DNA of 64,000 nt from Onthophagus taurus. Its lineage: Eukaryota; Arthropoda; Insecta; Coleoptera; Scarabaeidae. The notes under the pieces were generated by a model. The model did not search any database, was not told where the DNA came from, and saw only the letters and a program-made list of their open reading frames with translations. Of this stretch, positions 43,318 through 53,249 are shown one piece after another; position 1 is the first letter of the stretch, and each line of letters starts with the position of its first letter. The position numbers and the translations under genes are program-made. Location of the stretch: positions 14,942,001-15,006,000 of the forward strand of contig NC_091968.1 in NCBI RefSeq assembly GCF_036711975.1, given 5' to 3'.

Positions 43318-44232
43318 TTACACAACATCATTTTTATTAATCCAGCTATTATGTGAAGAAGGAAACCCTAACCATTTAACGTAGGCTTTATTTTTCGATC
43401 GTTTAAGTATTCGTTCAATAAGATACACGTCCTTGAAATTAGTAGCTTGAAGTTCATGTTCATAAAAAGCACCCAAAATGGGATTATTTTCCATATCATT
43501 AAGCAGATAAGTAGGAGGATTTGTCATTTGAACTTTTCTTATTTTAAATAATTCCATACTCCAATTAGCTGTATACCCTTTTTCAAATAAAGATTTATGT
43601 TTACTAATACCAACCACCTGACCTACAATAAATTTCCCCACCCCAGCAATCTTTAGTTGAGTATATGCGCTATTTAACACTCGATCTACGTTTTCCCTGT
43701 TAACTTTAGAAGGAGCTAGACCTATGGTTCGATGCTTTGTATTGTTGTAGTGCTTAGTCACGTCTTGAAGTATATTAATCCAAACTAGAAACGTTTTCTG
43801 TAATTTTTCTTTGAGTGTTCTAATGACTCGTTCAGCCATTGCTGCTTTCATGGTGGTAAATGTGGAATAATGGTTTACGTTATGTTTATCAAGCAATTTT
43901 TTTAGTTCTACATTATAGAATTCTTTTCCTGCATCAGTTTGAAAATTTTTCGGAATCCTTTTATCTTCAGAGAAAATGCTGCTTAATGCTATTCGCACAT
44001 CTTTACTTGTCTTAGTCTTTAAAGCTCTAGTCCAGAGATATTTTGAAAAACAATCAACAATCGATATATATCTATGGTTCTTATTGCTCTTAGCATGTGC
44101 TGACATGTCAGCCAAATCCGCTTGCCATAAATCATCTAATCCTTTAACAATTGTTCGTCGTCTTGGAAAACGTTTCCTGGATGGTTTATGTAACTCTTCG
44201 ATTATTTGCTTTCTTATGTCGATCTCATTCAT
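43318..44232 (-). CDS. Retroviral-type integrase, element 2
   Basis: 304 residues, intact. The DDE core has LWQADLADM, NFQTDAGKEFYN and AAMAERVIRTLKEKLQ. The C-terminus has IERILKRSKNKAYVKWLGFP and SHNSWI, the chromo-like end. Clearly related to, but much diverged from, the element 1 integrase. It is the last gene of a leftward block (ATPase, virion-type protein, fibre-like, integrase), the same gene order as in element 1. Confidence 0.85.
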   Translation of the reverse strand: MNEIDIRKQIIEELHKPSRKRFPRRRTIVKGLDDLWQADLADMSAHAKSNKNHRYISIVDCFSKYLWTRALKTKTSKDVRIALSSIFSEDKRIPKNFQTDAGKEFYNVELKKLLDKHNVNHYSTFTTMKAAMAERVIRTLKEKLQKTFLVWINILQDVTKHYNNTKHRTIGLAPSKVNRENVDRVLNSAYTQLKIAGVGKFIVGQVVGISKHKSLFEKGYTANWSMELFKIRKVQMTNPPTYLLNDMENNPILGAFYEHELQATNFKDVYLIERILKRSKNKAYVKWLGFPSSHNSWINKNDVV

Positions 44233-44318
44233 GTTAATACAATAAAAGTACTTAATATAATGATAATTTTGTTAAATAAGCAGCCTTTTTTATTCGATTA
44301 GGTTATATTTCAATAAAT

Positions 44319-44900
44319 CTAAATTATTAAATTAAGTTCGGTAGCTATGAGAGAAAAAGATTTTTCCATGCGTAATTTTAATTCATTGGTTGTATTTAAA
44401 ATATTTTTAAGTTCATAGGCTACGTCTGATATTTTCGAAATAACATCAAGCATTTTATCATCCTGTTTATCTTTTATATATTCTTGAATAGAGATTTCGC
44501 TATCTTTCAAATTCTGCTTCAATGTATTCGTTAGATTCGAAATAGTCTTTCCCATATCTAATTTTAATTGATTATGTTTTTCTGTTAACTCATTTATTTT
44601 CACAATTTCTTCATTGAGAAAATCAGTAGCTTTATTTAAATCACGAAAACCATTATCGTATATACGAAATACGTTATTGCAACGGGAAATCTCGCTTTTA
44701 AGACGATAATTTACTTTTCGAGCAAGTTTATCAACATAATCTTTTGTTGCAACATCATTCTCGTTAAGAGGATTGGATACATTACATATACGTTTGTTTT
44801 CTCCGTTTACATCTCCATCGTTCGTAATACCCATATGAAATCCTACATTGTGATATACAATTTGTATAGTGTTTTCATGAAAGTTTCCGAATTTATCCAT
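44319..44900 (-). CDS. Fibre-like protein with long coiled coil
   Basis: 193 residues. It starts MDKFGNFHEN, a motif shared with the element 1 fibre-like protein. NPLNENDVATKDYVDKLAR follows, a block common in Maverick fibre-like proteins, then a coiled coil through to the C-terminus (INELTEKHNQLKLDMGK, YELKNILNTTNELKLRMEKS). Start and upstream stop are separated by one base. A trimeric or rod-like role is inferred. Confidence 0.6.
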   Translation of the reverse strand: MDKFGNFHENTIQIVYHNVGFHMGITNDGDVNGENKRICNVSNPLNENDVATKDYVDKLARKVNYRLKSEISRCNNVFRIYDNGFRDLNKATDFLNEEIVKINELTEKHNQLKLDMGKTISNLTNTLKQNLKDSEISIQEYIKDKQDDKMLDVISKISDVAYELKNILNTTNELKLRMEKSFSLIATELNLII

Positions 44901-44901
44901 T

Positions 44902-45981
44902 TCAATAAATGATGTTTGCTTCTTTTAGTTCTTCTATTATAGATACAATTTCGTTATTATGAGATGTATTACCAGCTTGTTGAGAACTAACTAATAATCG
45001 CAGTCTATCTACAAGTTCATTTATATCATCAAAATATACGTATTGATAGGGTCTAGTATCTCCAGCTATTAAATTTAAAGATGAGGAGCTATGTCCGAAT
45101 CCAATACATGAACTGATTGCTGTTGCCGTCTACTTAGTTCTTTTACGAGAAGTGCGAGGCGTGCTGTCTCCTCCTTGACTATCAATCATCCGCTTTATAA
45201 TGTTTCTATATTTAAATGATTTGTTACCCTTTATTTGCTCATTAGGATCATTATTACGTTTATGAGCCTTTGTATGATTCAATATCTCTTGGTATTTATT
45301 CATATCATTTTCGCTATACTCCATAGGAATTTTTTTAAACAGCAATTCATATAGACCAGCAGTTCCTTTGTATTTCTTTTTAGTGGTATCAATAATTATA
45401 TCGCCATTAGCATCAAACGTAACATTACTATTTCCAATGCTCCATGACTCAACGACCGGATCATGTACAATACCAAATGTTGGATCATGAAAGTCTTCCT
45501 TCCCTGTTAATAAACCATGTATATACTTTCTAGGTAGTTCATGATATTGTTCAAGATATTCATTCGTTGATTCATGCGATATTTTCATTGGCTCCTCTTG
45601 TTTTCTTTCATCTGTTGAAGATAAGAAATATTCGGGTTCGTACGTGAATATTTCATCGCTCGCTTGAAGAGGTGAAATTGTCGGTTGAGTTTTATTTTGA
45701 TTCAACGGTTCTGTTTTAAGTGGTAGCGGCTTAACGTCCTTCGTTTCAGTTTGCTCCGTTTTAGGATGTTTTTTAAGCGTTTCAATTAACGTATCCAGAG
45801 GTTTAACTATTGGTTTATTGATACGTTCTAATTCTTTTTCTTGTCCTTCTTTACCAACTTTAATGGCTAAATATTTACGTCGAATAGCATCGCTGAGATG
45901 AATTATATCTGAATTCAATTTATCAGATTTTTTTGTTTTTAATGTCCTTTTAGGATGTAGCCGTTTCGTAGGTTTTTCCAT
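44902..45981 (-). pseudogene. Conserved virion-type protein with an in-frame TAG
   Basis: The N-terminal charged helical region is followed by the conserved block LPRKYIHGLLTGKEDF and GTAGLYELLFKKIP. The frame hits TAG at 45130-45132, but the same frame stays open after it for about 75 codons and contains NELVDRLRLLVSSQQAGN, the conserved C-terminus seen in element 1. So one nonsense codon interrupts an otherwise full gene. The stop is directly before the fibre-like ATG. Confidence 0.75.
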
Positions 45982-46002
45982 GACTACACGAGCTATTTTT
46001 AT

Positions 46003-46698
46003 TTATAACAATATATACTCATCGAATTTGAATTTATAGCGTCCGTCTTTTATATCTCTATCTTTATCGATAACGAGAAATCCGTATTTATTTTTCCAGC
46101 ATAGATTACACATGGAATGAAAATCTTCAAATCTCATATCCGGATCAACGTGATTAAGGAATACATGTTTAAGATTGCAGGCGTCTTGTTTAAATAAAAT
46201 CATTAAATTAACATTATCTCGAATTAATTGTTTAGGTACCTTGGAATACGATTGAGCTAAATAAAAACTATCAACAGAGTTATGTCTCCCCATGGAATAG
46301 AACTGTTGAATTATTTTCTGGTTGCTAAGGGAAACATCATCGAAAATAAAGACTGAATTAGGTAACGCCTTATTCGGTTCAATTACTTCATCATTCTCTT
46401 TATAGGGAAAGTATCTTACGCCTTTCACTGCATTTAAAATATGTTCCAAAAACTTATACTTTGGTTGATATAGCGATTTTGAATAAACGTATACATTTTC
46501 AAACTTTAAACCATTAGGATCGAAAAGAAGGGATAGCATTACATTAGTTTTTCCACAATTACTAGGTCCTGCTATTATTGCTCGTATAGTGTTCGGTAAC
46601 TATTCTCCGTGACGTCTAGCTAACAACGAATTTTTTACTACTACTCGATCATCGATGTCGTGTACTTCAATTTTGTTTTTTACTTTTATAAGGCGCAT
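46003..46698 (-). pseudogene. FtsK/HerA-like packaging ATPase with an in-frame TAG
   Basis: Packaging motor. The probable start is ATG 46698-46696. Walker A is GPSNCGKT near 46550 and Walker B FIFDDVS near 46360, followed by QFYSMGRHNSVDSFYLAQSY. A TAG at 46602-46600 lies in frame between the start and Walker A; otherwise the frame is open to 46003. The next ATG would give a product without Walker A. It is divergent from the PLA2 gene, with a shared 50-bp promoter region. Confidence 0.8.
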
Positions 46699-46746
46699 CT
46701 TTATATGGCTACATGAGCTTAGTCACTAGTTGCAGAATAAGAGAAA

Positions 46747-47663
46747 ATGAAATTTATATATGCGTATTACGGTGTTCTTCATGTTAGTATAATGACTAGA
46801 GACATCGAGGGAGGAGGTGTATTTAATTCCTTTATAAACAAATTACCAATAGAATTACACATTCCGGGTTATCAGTATTGCGGTCCCGGTACAAAACTCG
46901 CCAAGCGATTAACTCGTATAGATCCCGGAATGAATTCTCTTGATAAAGCTTGCAAAAAACACGATATCGACTATTTGCAGAATAAAGATTTACATACACG
47001 ACACGAAGCCGATAAGATATTAGAAGAGAAAGCGTGGAATAGGGTACTAGATAAAAATTCAAGTGTTGGAGAAAAAACAAGCGCTTTTCTTGTAACTAGC
47101 GGTATGAAAACAAAAAGGAAATTAGGATTAGGTATGAAGGAGTATAAACGAAGAAGGAGAGGGCTACATAAAAATGGAGGCTCTGTTGCTTTTAATTCAA
47201 ACGTATTGAAACCAATCAAAATTAAATTAAAATCGAAAAATCTCTCTAATGAAAATTTAAGTAAGTATGCGAAATATGCATTGGGTATAGCAAAAAAGAC
47301 GGTAAAAAATGTTGGTGGTAAGAAAAAGATCCGCACACCTCGTATTATAGCAATTCCCTCCGTCAATGGTAGTGGTATCGCTAGTAAATCAGGAGGTTTT
47401 CTACCATTTCTCGTACCTTTATTTGCTGGTTTGTCGGCCGCCGGTGCATTCGCATCCGGTGTAAGCAATGTCGTCAAAGCAGTAAAAGATGTGAGAGCAG
47501 CTAAAGAAAAATTTATCGAAGACCGACGGCATAACAAGGAAATGGAAGCGATAGCAATCGAAAACAAAAATCCGGTCAAGGTCTTTTTCTAAAACCATAT
47601 CGCAAAGGATTGGGTTTATTTTTAGGAAACAAAAAATCAAAAAACTCTCGCAGACGCCCTTAA
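46747..47663 (+). pseudogene. PLA2-domain minor virion protein, frameshifted near the end
   Basis: PLA2 signature PGYQYCGPGTKLAKR then SLDKACKKHDIDY with the His-Asp pair. A basic middle, a hydrophobic Gly/Ala segment (FLPFLVPLFAGLSAAGAFAS) and ENKNP follow. The frame then shifts at about 47575 and ends at 47592, while another frame continues with KPYRKGLGLFLG and a basic tail to 47663, matching the PYKKGCG endings of element 1. The start is ATG 46747 or the more conserved ATG 46792. Confidence 0.75.
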
Positions 47664-47677
47664 CGGATGATATTATT

Positions 47678-48004
47678 ATGCGTTATGGGCGAGAAAACAT
47701 ACCTAATTTTAGAGGAGTGTACATGCGTGATACATTACCTAAAAAACCGCTTAAAAAGGAATGTGCAGTAGTTAATTTAGATTCAATTCAAGGATCTGGC
47801 ACGCATTGGGTTGCATATTATAAGAATAATAATTTAGTGCAATATTTTGATAGTTTTGGTAACCTAACGCCTCCTAAAGAACTTCTAAATTACTTTGGAC
47901 CCAATACAAAACTATTTTATAATCATAAGAGATATCAAAAATTTAATGCAGTCAACTGTGGACATTTATGTTTAGATTTTTTAGAGAAAGTACATTTAAA
48001 ATAA
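47678..48004 (+). CDS. Adenain-like cysteine protease, intact
   Basis: 108 residues. NFRGVYMRDTLP, GSGTHWVAYY (His), QYFDSFGN (Asp) and AVNCGHLCLDFLEK (Cys) give the full catalytic set in the adenovirus-protease order. It follows the PLA2 gene by 14 bp and precedes the penton gene, the same order as in element 1. Confidence 0.85.
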   Translation: MRYGRENIPNFRGVYMRDTLPKKPLKKECAVVNLDSIQGSGTHWVAYYKNNNLVQYFDSFGNLTPPKELLNYFGPNTKLFYNHKRYQKFNAVNCGHLCLDFLEKVHLK

Positions 48005-48028
48005 GACCGTGATGAATGATCATTAGTC

Positions 48029-48557
48029 ATGTCTTGTACATTCACGTTGCGAGGCAGGAAGAATATCCTTTCAGCCGATTATTATCCTCCTCTAGAATTG
48101 GAGGAAACATCGGAGTACGCATTAGGCTTGATAGGTCTATTTACGTACAATAGTATTCCAAATATCGAGACGGGATGTAATAAAATATACTATGGAGGTA
48201 AAGGAGAATTTATCGAAATACCTACAGGTTCATAGTAAAATAATAAAACCAGGAGTAATGAGCGAGTCTGATCAACCAATACAAATAATCAGAGTATCAA
48301 GTATACGCCTCGAGTGCAATATCATAACGAGTGCTTTTTACGATAACGAGAGATCGCACACCTTGTTCGAATTTTCACCTCAAGTTGCTCCAGGTTATGC
48401 TATAAATATAGAACCAAAAAACATTGTTTATTTACCTATAAGCAGTCGTAGAACGATCAGCAACATAACCTTGTCTATTATCGATCAAAACGGTAAACCT
48501 GTGAATTTTCGCGGTGAGGAAATAGTTGTTAGACTTGAATTGAAGCGAATTTTATAA
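48029..48557 (+). pseudogene. Penton-like minor capsid protein, internally deleted
   Basis: The N-terminal frame (48029-48235) has CTFTLRGRKN and YALGLIGLFTYNSIPN. The C-terminal frame (from about 48192) has APGYAINIE, IVYLPISSRR and LSIIDQNGKPVNFRGEEIVV. The middle of the element 1 protein (roughly 70 residues around LLGF) is missing, and the two parts are in different frames. Confidence 0.65.
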
Positions 48558-48565
48558 AAAAGAAA

Positions 48566-48724
48566 ATGGGATTAGTATTCAATTCATCAATTTGCGGATA
48601 TAAAAACGTGATAAAACATCGTGGAACTATAATTGGTGCCGGGTTGTCTACCAAACAACATCAACGTTTAACCAACAAAAATAAATTGTTTTTAAAATCG
48701 CTTGGATTTAAAATTAAAACCTAA
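48566..48724 (+). CDS. Small basic protein between penton and capsid
   Basis: 52 residues (start MGLVFNSSICG, end FLKSLGFKIKT). Placement and ending resemble the element 1 small protein at 28168-28359. No function assigned. Confidence 0.5.
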   Translation: MGLVFNSSICGYKNVIKHRGTIIGAGLSTKQHQRLTNKNKLFLKSLGFKIKT

Positions 48725-48726
48725 AA

Positions 48727-49956
48727 ATAAGTGCCGAAGTTTTAAATGTGTACGATGCAGCAATATTTGATGATAGTTTATCGAGTGAAGAATATCATAC
48801 ATATCTACCTCGCATACAATCATTCAATGCGAGTGATGAAATTAGAATACCAATAAACCATCAAGATATATACACATATCCCCACGATAGCTATATTTTT
48901 ATTCAGGGGAAAATAGAAGAAACGCCTGCTGTTGGAGGAACTGGAGATGTTCAACTAGTTAACAATGCTTTTTTATTTCTAATCGATGAAATACGATACG
49001 AGATAAATGGTGTTGAAATAGATAGAAACATAAAACCAGGAATTACATCAACGATAAAGGGATACATTTCCTATAGCGATAATGAAAGTAAAGCGCTGCA
49101 ATCAGCAGGATGGATTCCTAAACCGCAAAATAAACAACCAACGTTTATTACTCCTCATTTCACTGCTTGCATACCTTTAAACTTTATCTTAGGATTTGCT
49201 GAAGATTATAAAAAAATCATTATTAATGCTAGACAGGAGCTAGTATTATTAAGAGCTCGAAATGATGATAATTGCTATAAAAATAGTTTAAAAAATGGTA
49301 CGAAAGAAATGAAAATATACCTCAACAATGTCGATTGGAGAATACGACATATAACTGTAAATGATAAACATCGTTTACAATTATTAAATGCTCTTAATAA
49401 GGATATGCCTATATTGTTACCGTTCCGAAAATGGGAATTGTTTGAATTACCTTCTCTACGTCCTACAAAGAAAGATATTTGGTCTGTAAAATCGAGTACT
49501 AGCTTGGAAAGACCTCGATATGTTATAATTGCATTTCAATCTAAAACAAAAGACGATGCTACTTTTGATTCATCCGATTTTCAGCATGCCAACATGAATA
49601 ATATTAAATTACACCTAAACTCTTCTCATTATCCATACGATAATTTGAATTTATCCATGATTCAAAAACGTTATGGAAACGCCTACAATATGTATACAAG
49701 CTTCAGAAAAAGCTATTATGGGGGAAATAAAATTGGAGAACCACTACTGGATTTTAATCAATTTCATGATATACCGCTTTTCGTTATAGATTGCTCCAAA
49801 CAACTGGAAAGTATAAAATCCTCTACAGTTGATATTAAACTAGATTTGGAGAGCGATGTTGCATTTAATGATAATATTTCTGCGTTCTGTCTCATAATTC
49901 ATGATACTATCATACAGTATAGACCGTTAACAGGTTTAGTACAAAAAATTATTTAG
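48727..49956 (+). pseudogene. Major capsid protein (double jelly roll), start codon lost
   Basis: A long intact frame of about 400 residues with NASDEIRIPINHQD, YIFIQGKIEE, GFAEDYKKIIINARQELVLL, RPRYVIIAFQSK and HYPYDNLNLS, matching the hexon-like capsid of the group. Alignment with element 1 puts the start at 48727, where the codon is ATA instead of ATG. The next in-frame possible codon (GTG 48748) is not a normal eukaryotic start. So the body is whole but initiation is doubtful. Confidence 0.8.
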
Positions 49957-49960
49957 AAAA

Positions 49961-50776
49961 ATGATTATTAAATTTTTATTATGTATCTGCTGCTACTGGT
50001 GCTACATTCACGCTGAACATTTTAATCTAACTTACTTTAAAAATGGATCTAGTTCGCTTACTCATAATGTTCGAAACCGCAACAGTCAGATTCAACTGGA
50101 AGTAGCATCATTTTCCAGTGAAATGCTTAATTTAAAACCGGTAAAAAAAAAGAAAAAAAATCCTGTCAACATCGATGAGAATAATTCATTAACTTCAATA
50201 ACTTTAAAGCCTACGGAAACACCGATAACGACAATATTTCCATTAACTTTAAAACCCTACAAAACAACGCTAACAGGTTTAAAACCTTCTGCAACTGTAA
50301 TATCTCATAAAACGGAAGCTAATGAAAGCGTGAACTGCATGAATGATTTAAAAGATTGTAAATTATGGAATAAGAACCTGGATGCGAGATATGTAAGATT
50401 ATCGTTAATGGCTCATAGAGATCTTACAGATTTAGAAGAATGTTGTGAGAATGTAAAAAATTTGGATTCAATTCAGAAAATAGCAACATTAAAAGAAGCG
50501 CTCGATGAAAAGTTGCAGGAAATTATTGAAATAAGACAAGATTTGGCAAATTGTATGGCTCAAAATTCAGGTTTACGGTTGGAAATATCTATGTGGGCTA
50601 GTAAGTGTGCACAAGAAGTGTTGCCTAAACCGCAACTTCAGGTTGCAGCGAATGCGATATCTACAATTAGCCCTGAATGTAGTTGGCACTGTTCTTCATG
50701 CGAACAAGAAACAAGAAGGCTAAAATCTAAATTAAATACATGTAATTCAATAATTTTAAGAGAAGCAGGGAAATGA
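49961..50776 (+). CDS. Secreted or envelope-type Thr/Pro-rich coiled-coil protein
   Basis: 271 residues starting with a hydrophobic leader (MIIKFLLCICCYWCYIHA) that looks like a signal peptide. Residues 70-125 are Thr/Pro/Lys-rich with repeated LKP(T/Y/S) units. Then comes a Cys-containing helical region (CMNDLKDCKLWN, LEECCENVKNL, LKEALDEKLQEIIEIRQ) and further Cys near the end. No counterpart was found in element 1. Placed four bases after the capsid gene. Function unknown. Confidence 0.55.
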   Translation: MIIKFLLCICCYWCYIHAEHFNLTYFKNGSSSLTHNVRNRNSQIQLEVASFSSEMLNLKPVKKKKKNPVNIDENNSLTSITLKPTETPITTIFPLTLKPYKTTLTGLKPSATVISHKTEANESVNCMNDLKDCKLWNKNLDARYVRLSLMAHRDLTDLEECCENVKNLDSIQKIATLKEALDEKLQEIIEIRQDLANCMAQNSGLRLEISMWASKCAQEVLPKPQLQVAANAISTISPECSWHCSSCEQETRRLKSKLNTCNSIILREAGK

Positions 50777-50859
50777 GTAGGAAGGTCAAGTTTTGTCGAA
50801 GTGTAACCGTTCATGAAATCGAATTAGTTGATATCGAGATTCCAAAGCAAGATTTTTGA
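50773..50859 (+). CDS. Small hypothetical peptide
   Basis: 28 residues; its ATG overlaps the stop of the previous gene (ATGA), a layout seen for real neighbouring genes here. It contains ELVDIEIPKQDF. No family. Confidence 0.25.
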   Translation: MSRKVKFCRSVTVHEIELVDIEIPKQDF

Positions 50860-50924
50860 AGCGAATTAAAGAAACAGAGGTATTGATATCTCCAATTCTA
50901 AAACATTCACATCGTTTGAAAATT

Positions 50925-51408
50925 ATGGCATCACGAAATCCAATAAAAATCATTGATATGCAGGGCTTTACTCTATTATCAGGGTTTCGGGTAAAAGAAT
51001 TAGCTATAAGTGATGGTTACTCGATTTCCCATTTCCTTTTACGTAGCTCATGAAAAGCTTAATAAACGCGAACGACGACAGATTGCTTGGGAACAAAACA
51101 ACTTACATCATTTAAACTATGACTATGGATATGTACCCTACAATCGACTTAGAGAAATTCTGCTCGAGCATACATGTGAAGCGAAGGTGATATTTGTAAA
51201 GGGTTCGCAAAAGGAAACGGTGTTACGGGATTTACTACCAGAGACAAAAACTGTAATTATTAATTTACAGGATAATTTAAATTGTCCATTACTTTCAACA
51301 TCGCAAAATAGTTGTGTATATCATAATAATTCATTTAGTAATTGCGCAATTGAAAATGTAAAGTTAATTTCAAAATTTTTAAAATTATTTTTGAATAAAT
51401 TAAACTAA
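50925..51408 (+). pseudogene. DIQGF-type conserved protein, frameshifted
   Basis: Homologue of the element 1 protein at 29508-29996: IIDMQGFTLLSGFRVKELAI in the first frame, then QIAWEQNNLHHLNYDYGYVP and VIFVKGSQKETVLRDLLP in a second frame. The shift is near 51045. Confidence 0.6.
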
Positions 51409-51470
51409 GAAGAAATGTTAAAGTGTACATGTAAGTCAATATAATAAAAAACAATAAAAATTTACTTTTT

Positions 51471-52411
51471 TTATTTTTTCTCTAAAATTCTATACATTTC
51501 TTCGTTTAAATCAACGATTTTTTCTAAAATATTGATCATCGTCTTATTTTCCGATAACGATTTTTGGGGGGCTTTTTCCAATCCTCTAGGGGCATAATAG
51601 CGGGAAGATCTGGGTGTTTCCAACGGGATTAGTGTTGGAGGGGGTGCCACTCTTTCATATCGATGGGAATGTCCCCATGCTTGTCGGGTAGATGTAGGTG
51701 TTTCCAACGGGATTAGTGTTGGAGGCGATGCCACTCTTTCGTATCGATGGGGATGTTCCCATGCTTGTTGTAAATCCGATATGCCCCGCGCATAGTCCTC
51801 ATCATGACCATTAATTGCGATGAGCTCCTCATCATCCATTACCTCACCTTTCGAGCGAGGTGAGGGTGACCTAGGACTATCACTCTCCTGCCAAGTTGCT
51901 ATGAGTAAAAAGCAGAAAATATAATTTATTAAAGAGATAAGAATTAAAAAAGAAAAAATTAAGTACTTACTTTCAAAAGCATCGCTGGATTCTTTCGCTA
52001 CATCTTTCGAGTGAGGTGAGGGCGACTTGAGGTTCTCGTTTTCCTCCCAAGCCACTACGAAAAAAAAAAAAAATAAATAAAAAGGTAGGAATTAAATAAG
52101 AATAAATTAATTACTTTCAAAGCCATCGTCGACTTCTTTCTTCACACCCCCAACATGTTCTTGCGTAGGATGACGGGATTTCTCCCGTCTCCGTACCATT
52201 TCTATGATCTCACACCACTTAACATCGCATTTCGCATCTAATTATGAGACAGTAATAGTAAAACAATAATAAACTCATATGAAATTTTAAAAATAAATAA
52301 ACATTTACATGTGTACTACTTACCGTCCACCACCTTGCAATCGGAACCGAAAATTTCGATTTCCGTTGCTCCATCATCACGTTCATTAATATAAAGAATA
52401 TATTTTGGCAT
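51471..52411 (-). CDS. Four-exon viral gene with a duplicated exon
   Basis: Exons are 52411-52324, 52237-52115, 52054-51971 and 51898-51471. All introns have GT...AG ends and all three junctions are in phase 1, giving about 240 residues without a stop. Exon 1 starts MPKYILYINERDDG. Exon 3 (AWEENENLKSPSPHSK) and the start of exon 4 (TWQESDSPRSPSPRSK) are copies of one another. Exon 4 also holds two 28-residue repeats (HRYERVASPPTLIPLETP and a near copy) and ends in a short helix (INILEKIVDLNEEMYRILEK). No known family; a regulatory or early gene is possible. Confidence 0.6.
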
Positions 52412-52481
52412 TTTGAATCGTTACGGTAGCACAACACGGTAAGAGAACAAACTATGAGAAACGGTAAACGATCAGGCGTAT

Positions 52482-53160
52482 TTATATGAAGTTCATATCA
52501 TTTGAGGTGCAACGGTTTTTTTTCAAATAATTTTTTTCTTCACCGCATGAGGAAAATTTGCAACCATCGCGTCTGTGGTTCAACATATTTTTTTTTAGCA
52601 AAACGATAGACATTTCCTCTTCTGCGGTGTCATGTAGGTTTACAAAATCCTTGATAGTTGCTGGCATTACGTAAGAGGAAAACATTTCTTGCGTATCTAT
52701 CACGTATGTGGTTCAACGATTTTTTTAAAAACGATTGAAACTTCCACTTTTGTGGTGTCTTGCATGTTTACAAAATCTTAGATAGGTGCAATCGTTTTTC
52801 CTCGCCACGGTTTTCCGCTTTAACATAATTACACAAACGAAAAATGTTTTTTTCCAACAACCGTGCGGTTCAACAGATTTTTAAAACGATAGAAATTTCC
52901 TATTTTACAAAAAGATTAATTTCTAATTAATTCGAGAAAATTTTGTTATATGTGGTCCAACGGATTTTTTTTTAAACAATAGAAACTTCCTCTTCTGCGG
53001 TGTCATGCAAGTTTACAAAATCTTTGATAGTTGCTATCATTTTTTCTTGCCACACTCTTCCGTTTTAATTCAATTATCCCAGCAAATTTTTTTTGCGTGT
53101 GCGGTCCAACGGATTTTGAGTCGCAAAATGAGGTTTTTTAAATTAGAACTATCTAATCCA
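52482..53160. other. Non-coding repeat-like region upstream of two genes
   Basis: Imperfect repeats of GTGGTTCAACNGATTTTTTT and TTCCTCTTCTGCGGTGTCATG occur four or five times between 52500 and 53120. No real gene; the 73- and 85-residue frames follow the repeat. It could be a regulatory or origin-like region. Confidence 0.5.
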
Positions 53161-53170
53161 AATAATTTCC

Positions 53171-53178
53171 TATATAAA
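53171..53178 (+). promoter_or_regulatory. TATA box for the 53250 gene
   Basis: TATATAAA about 75 bp before ATG 53250. Confidence 0.55.
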
Positions 53179-53249
53179 CGCTGCAGCCTAGAGGATTTAT
53201 CATTTGTCGAATATCACTACACGAGTTCACATTACAAATATTATTCACA

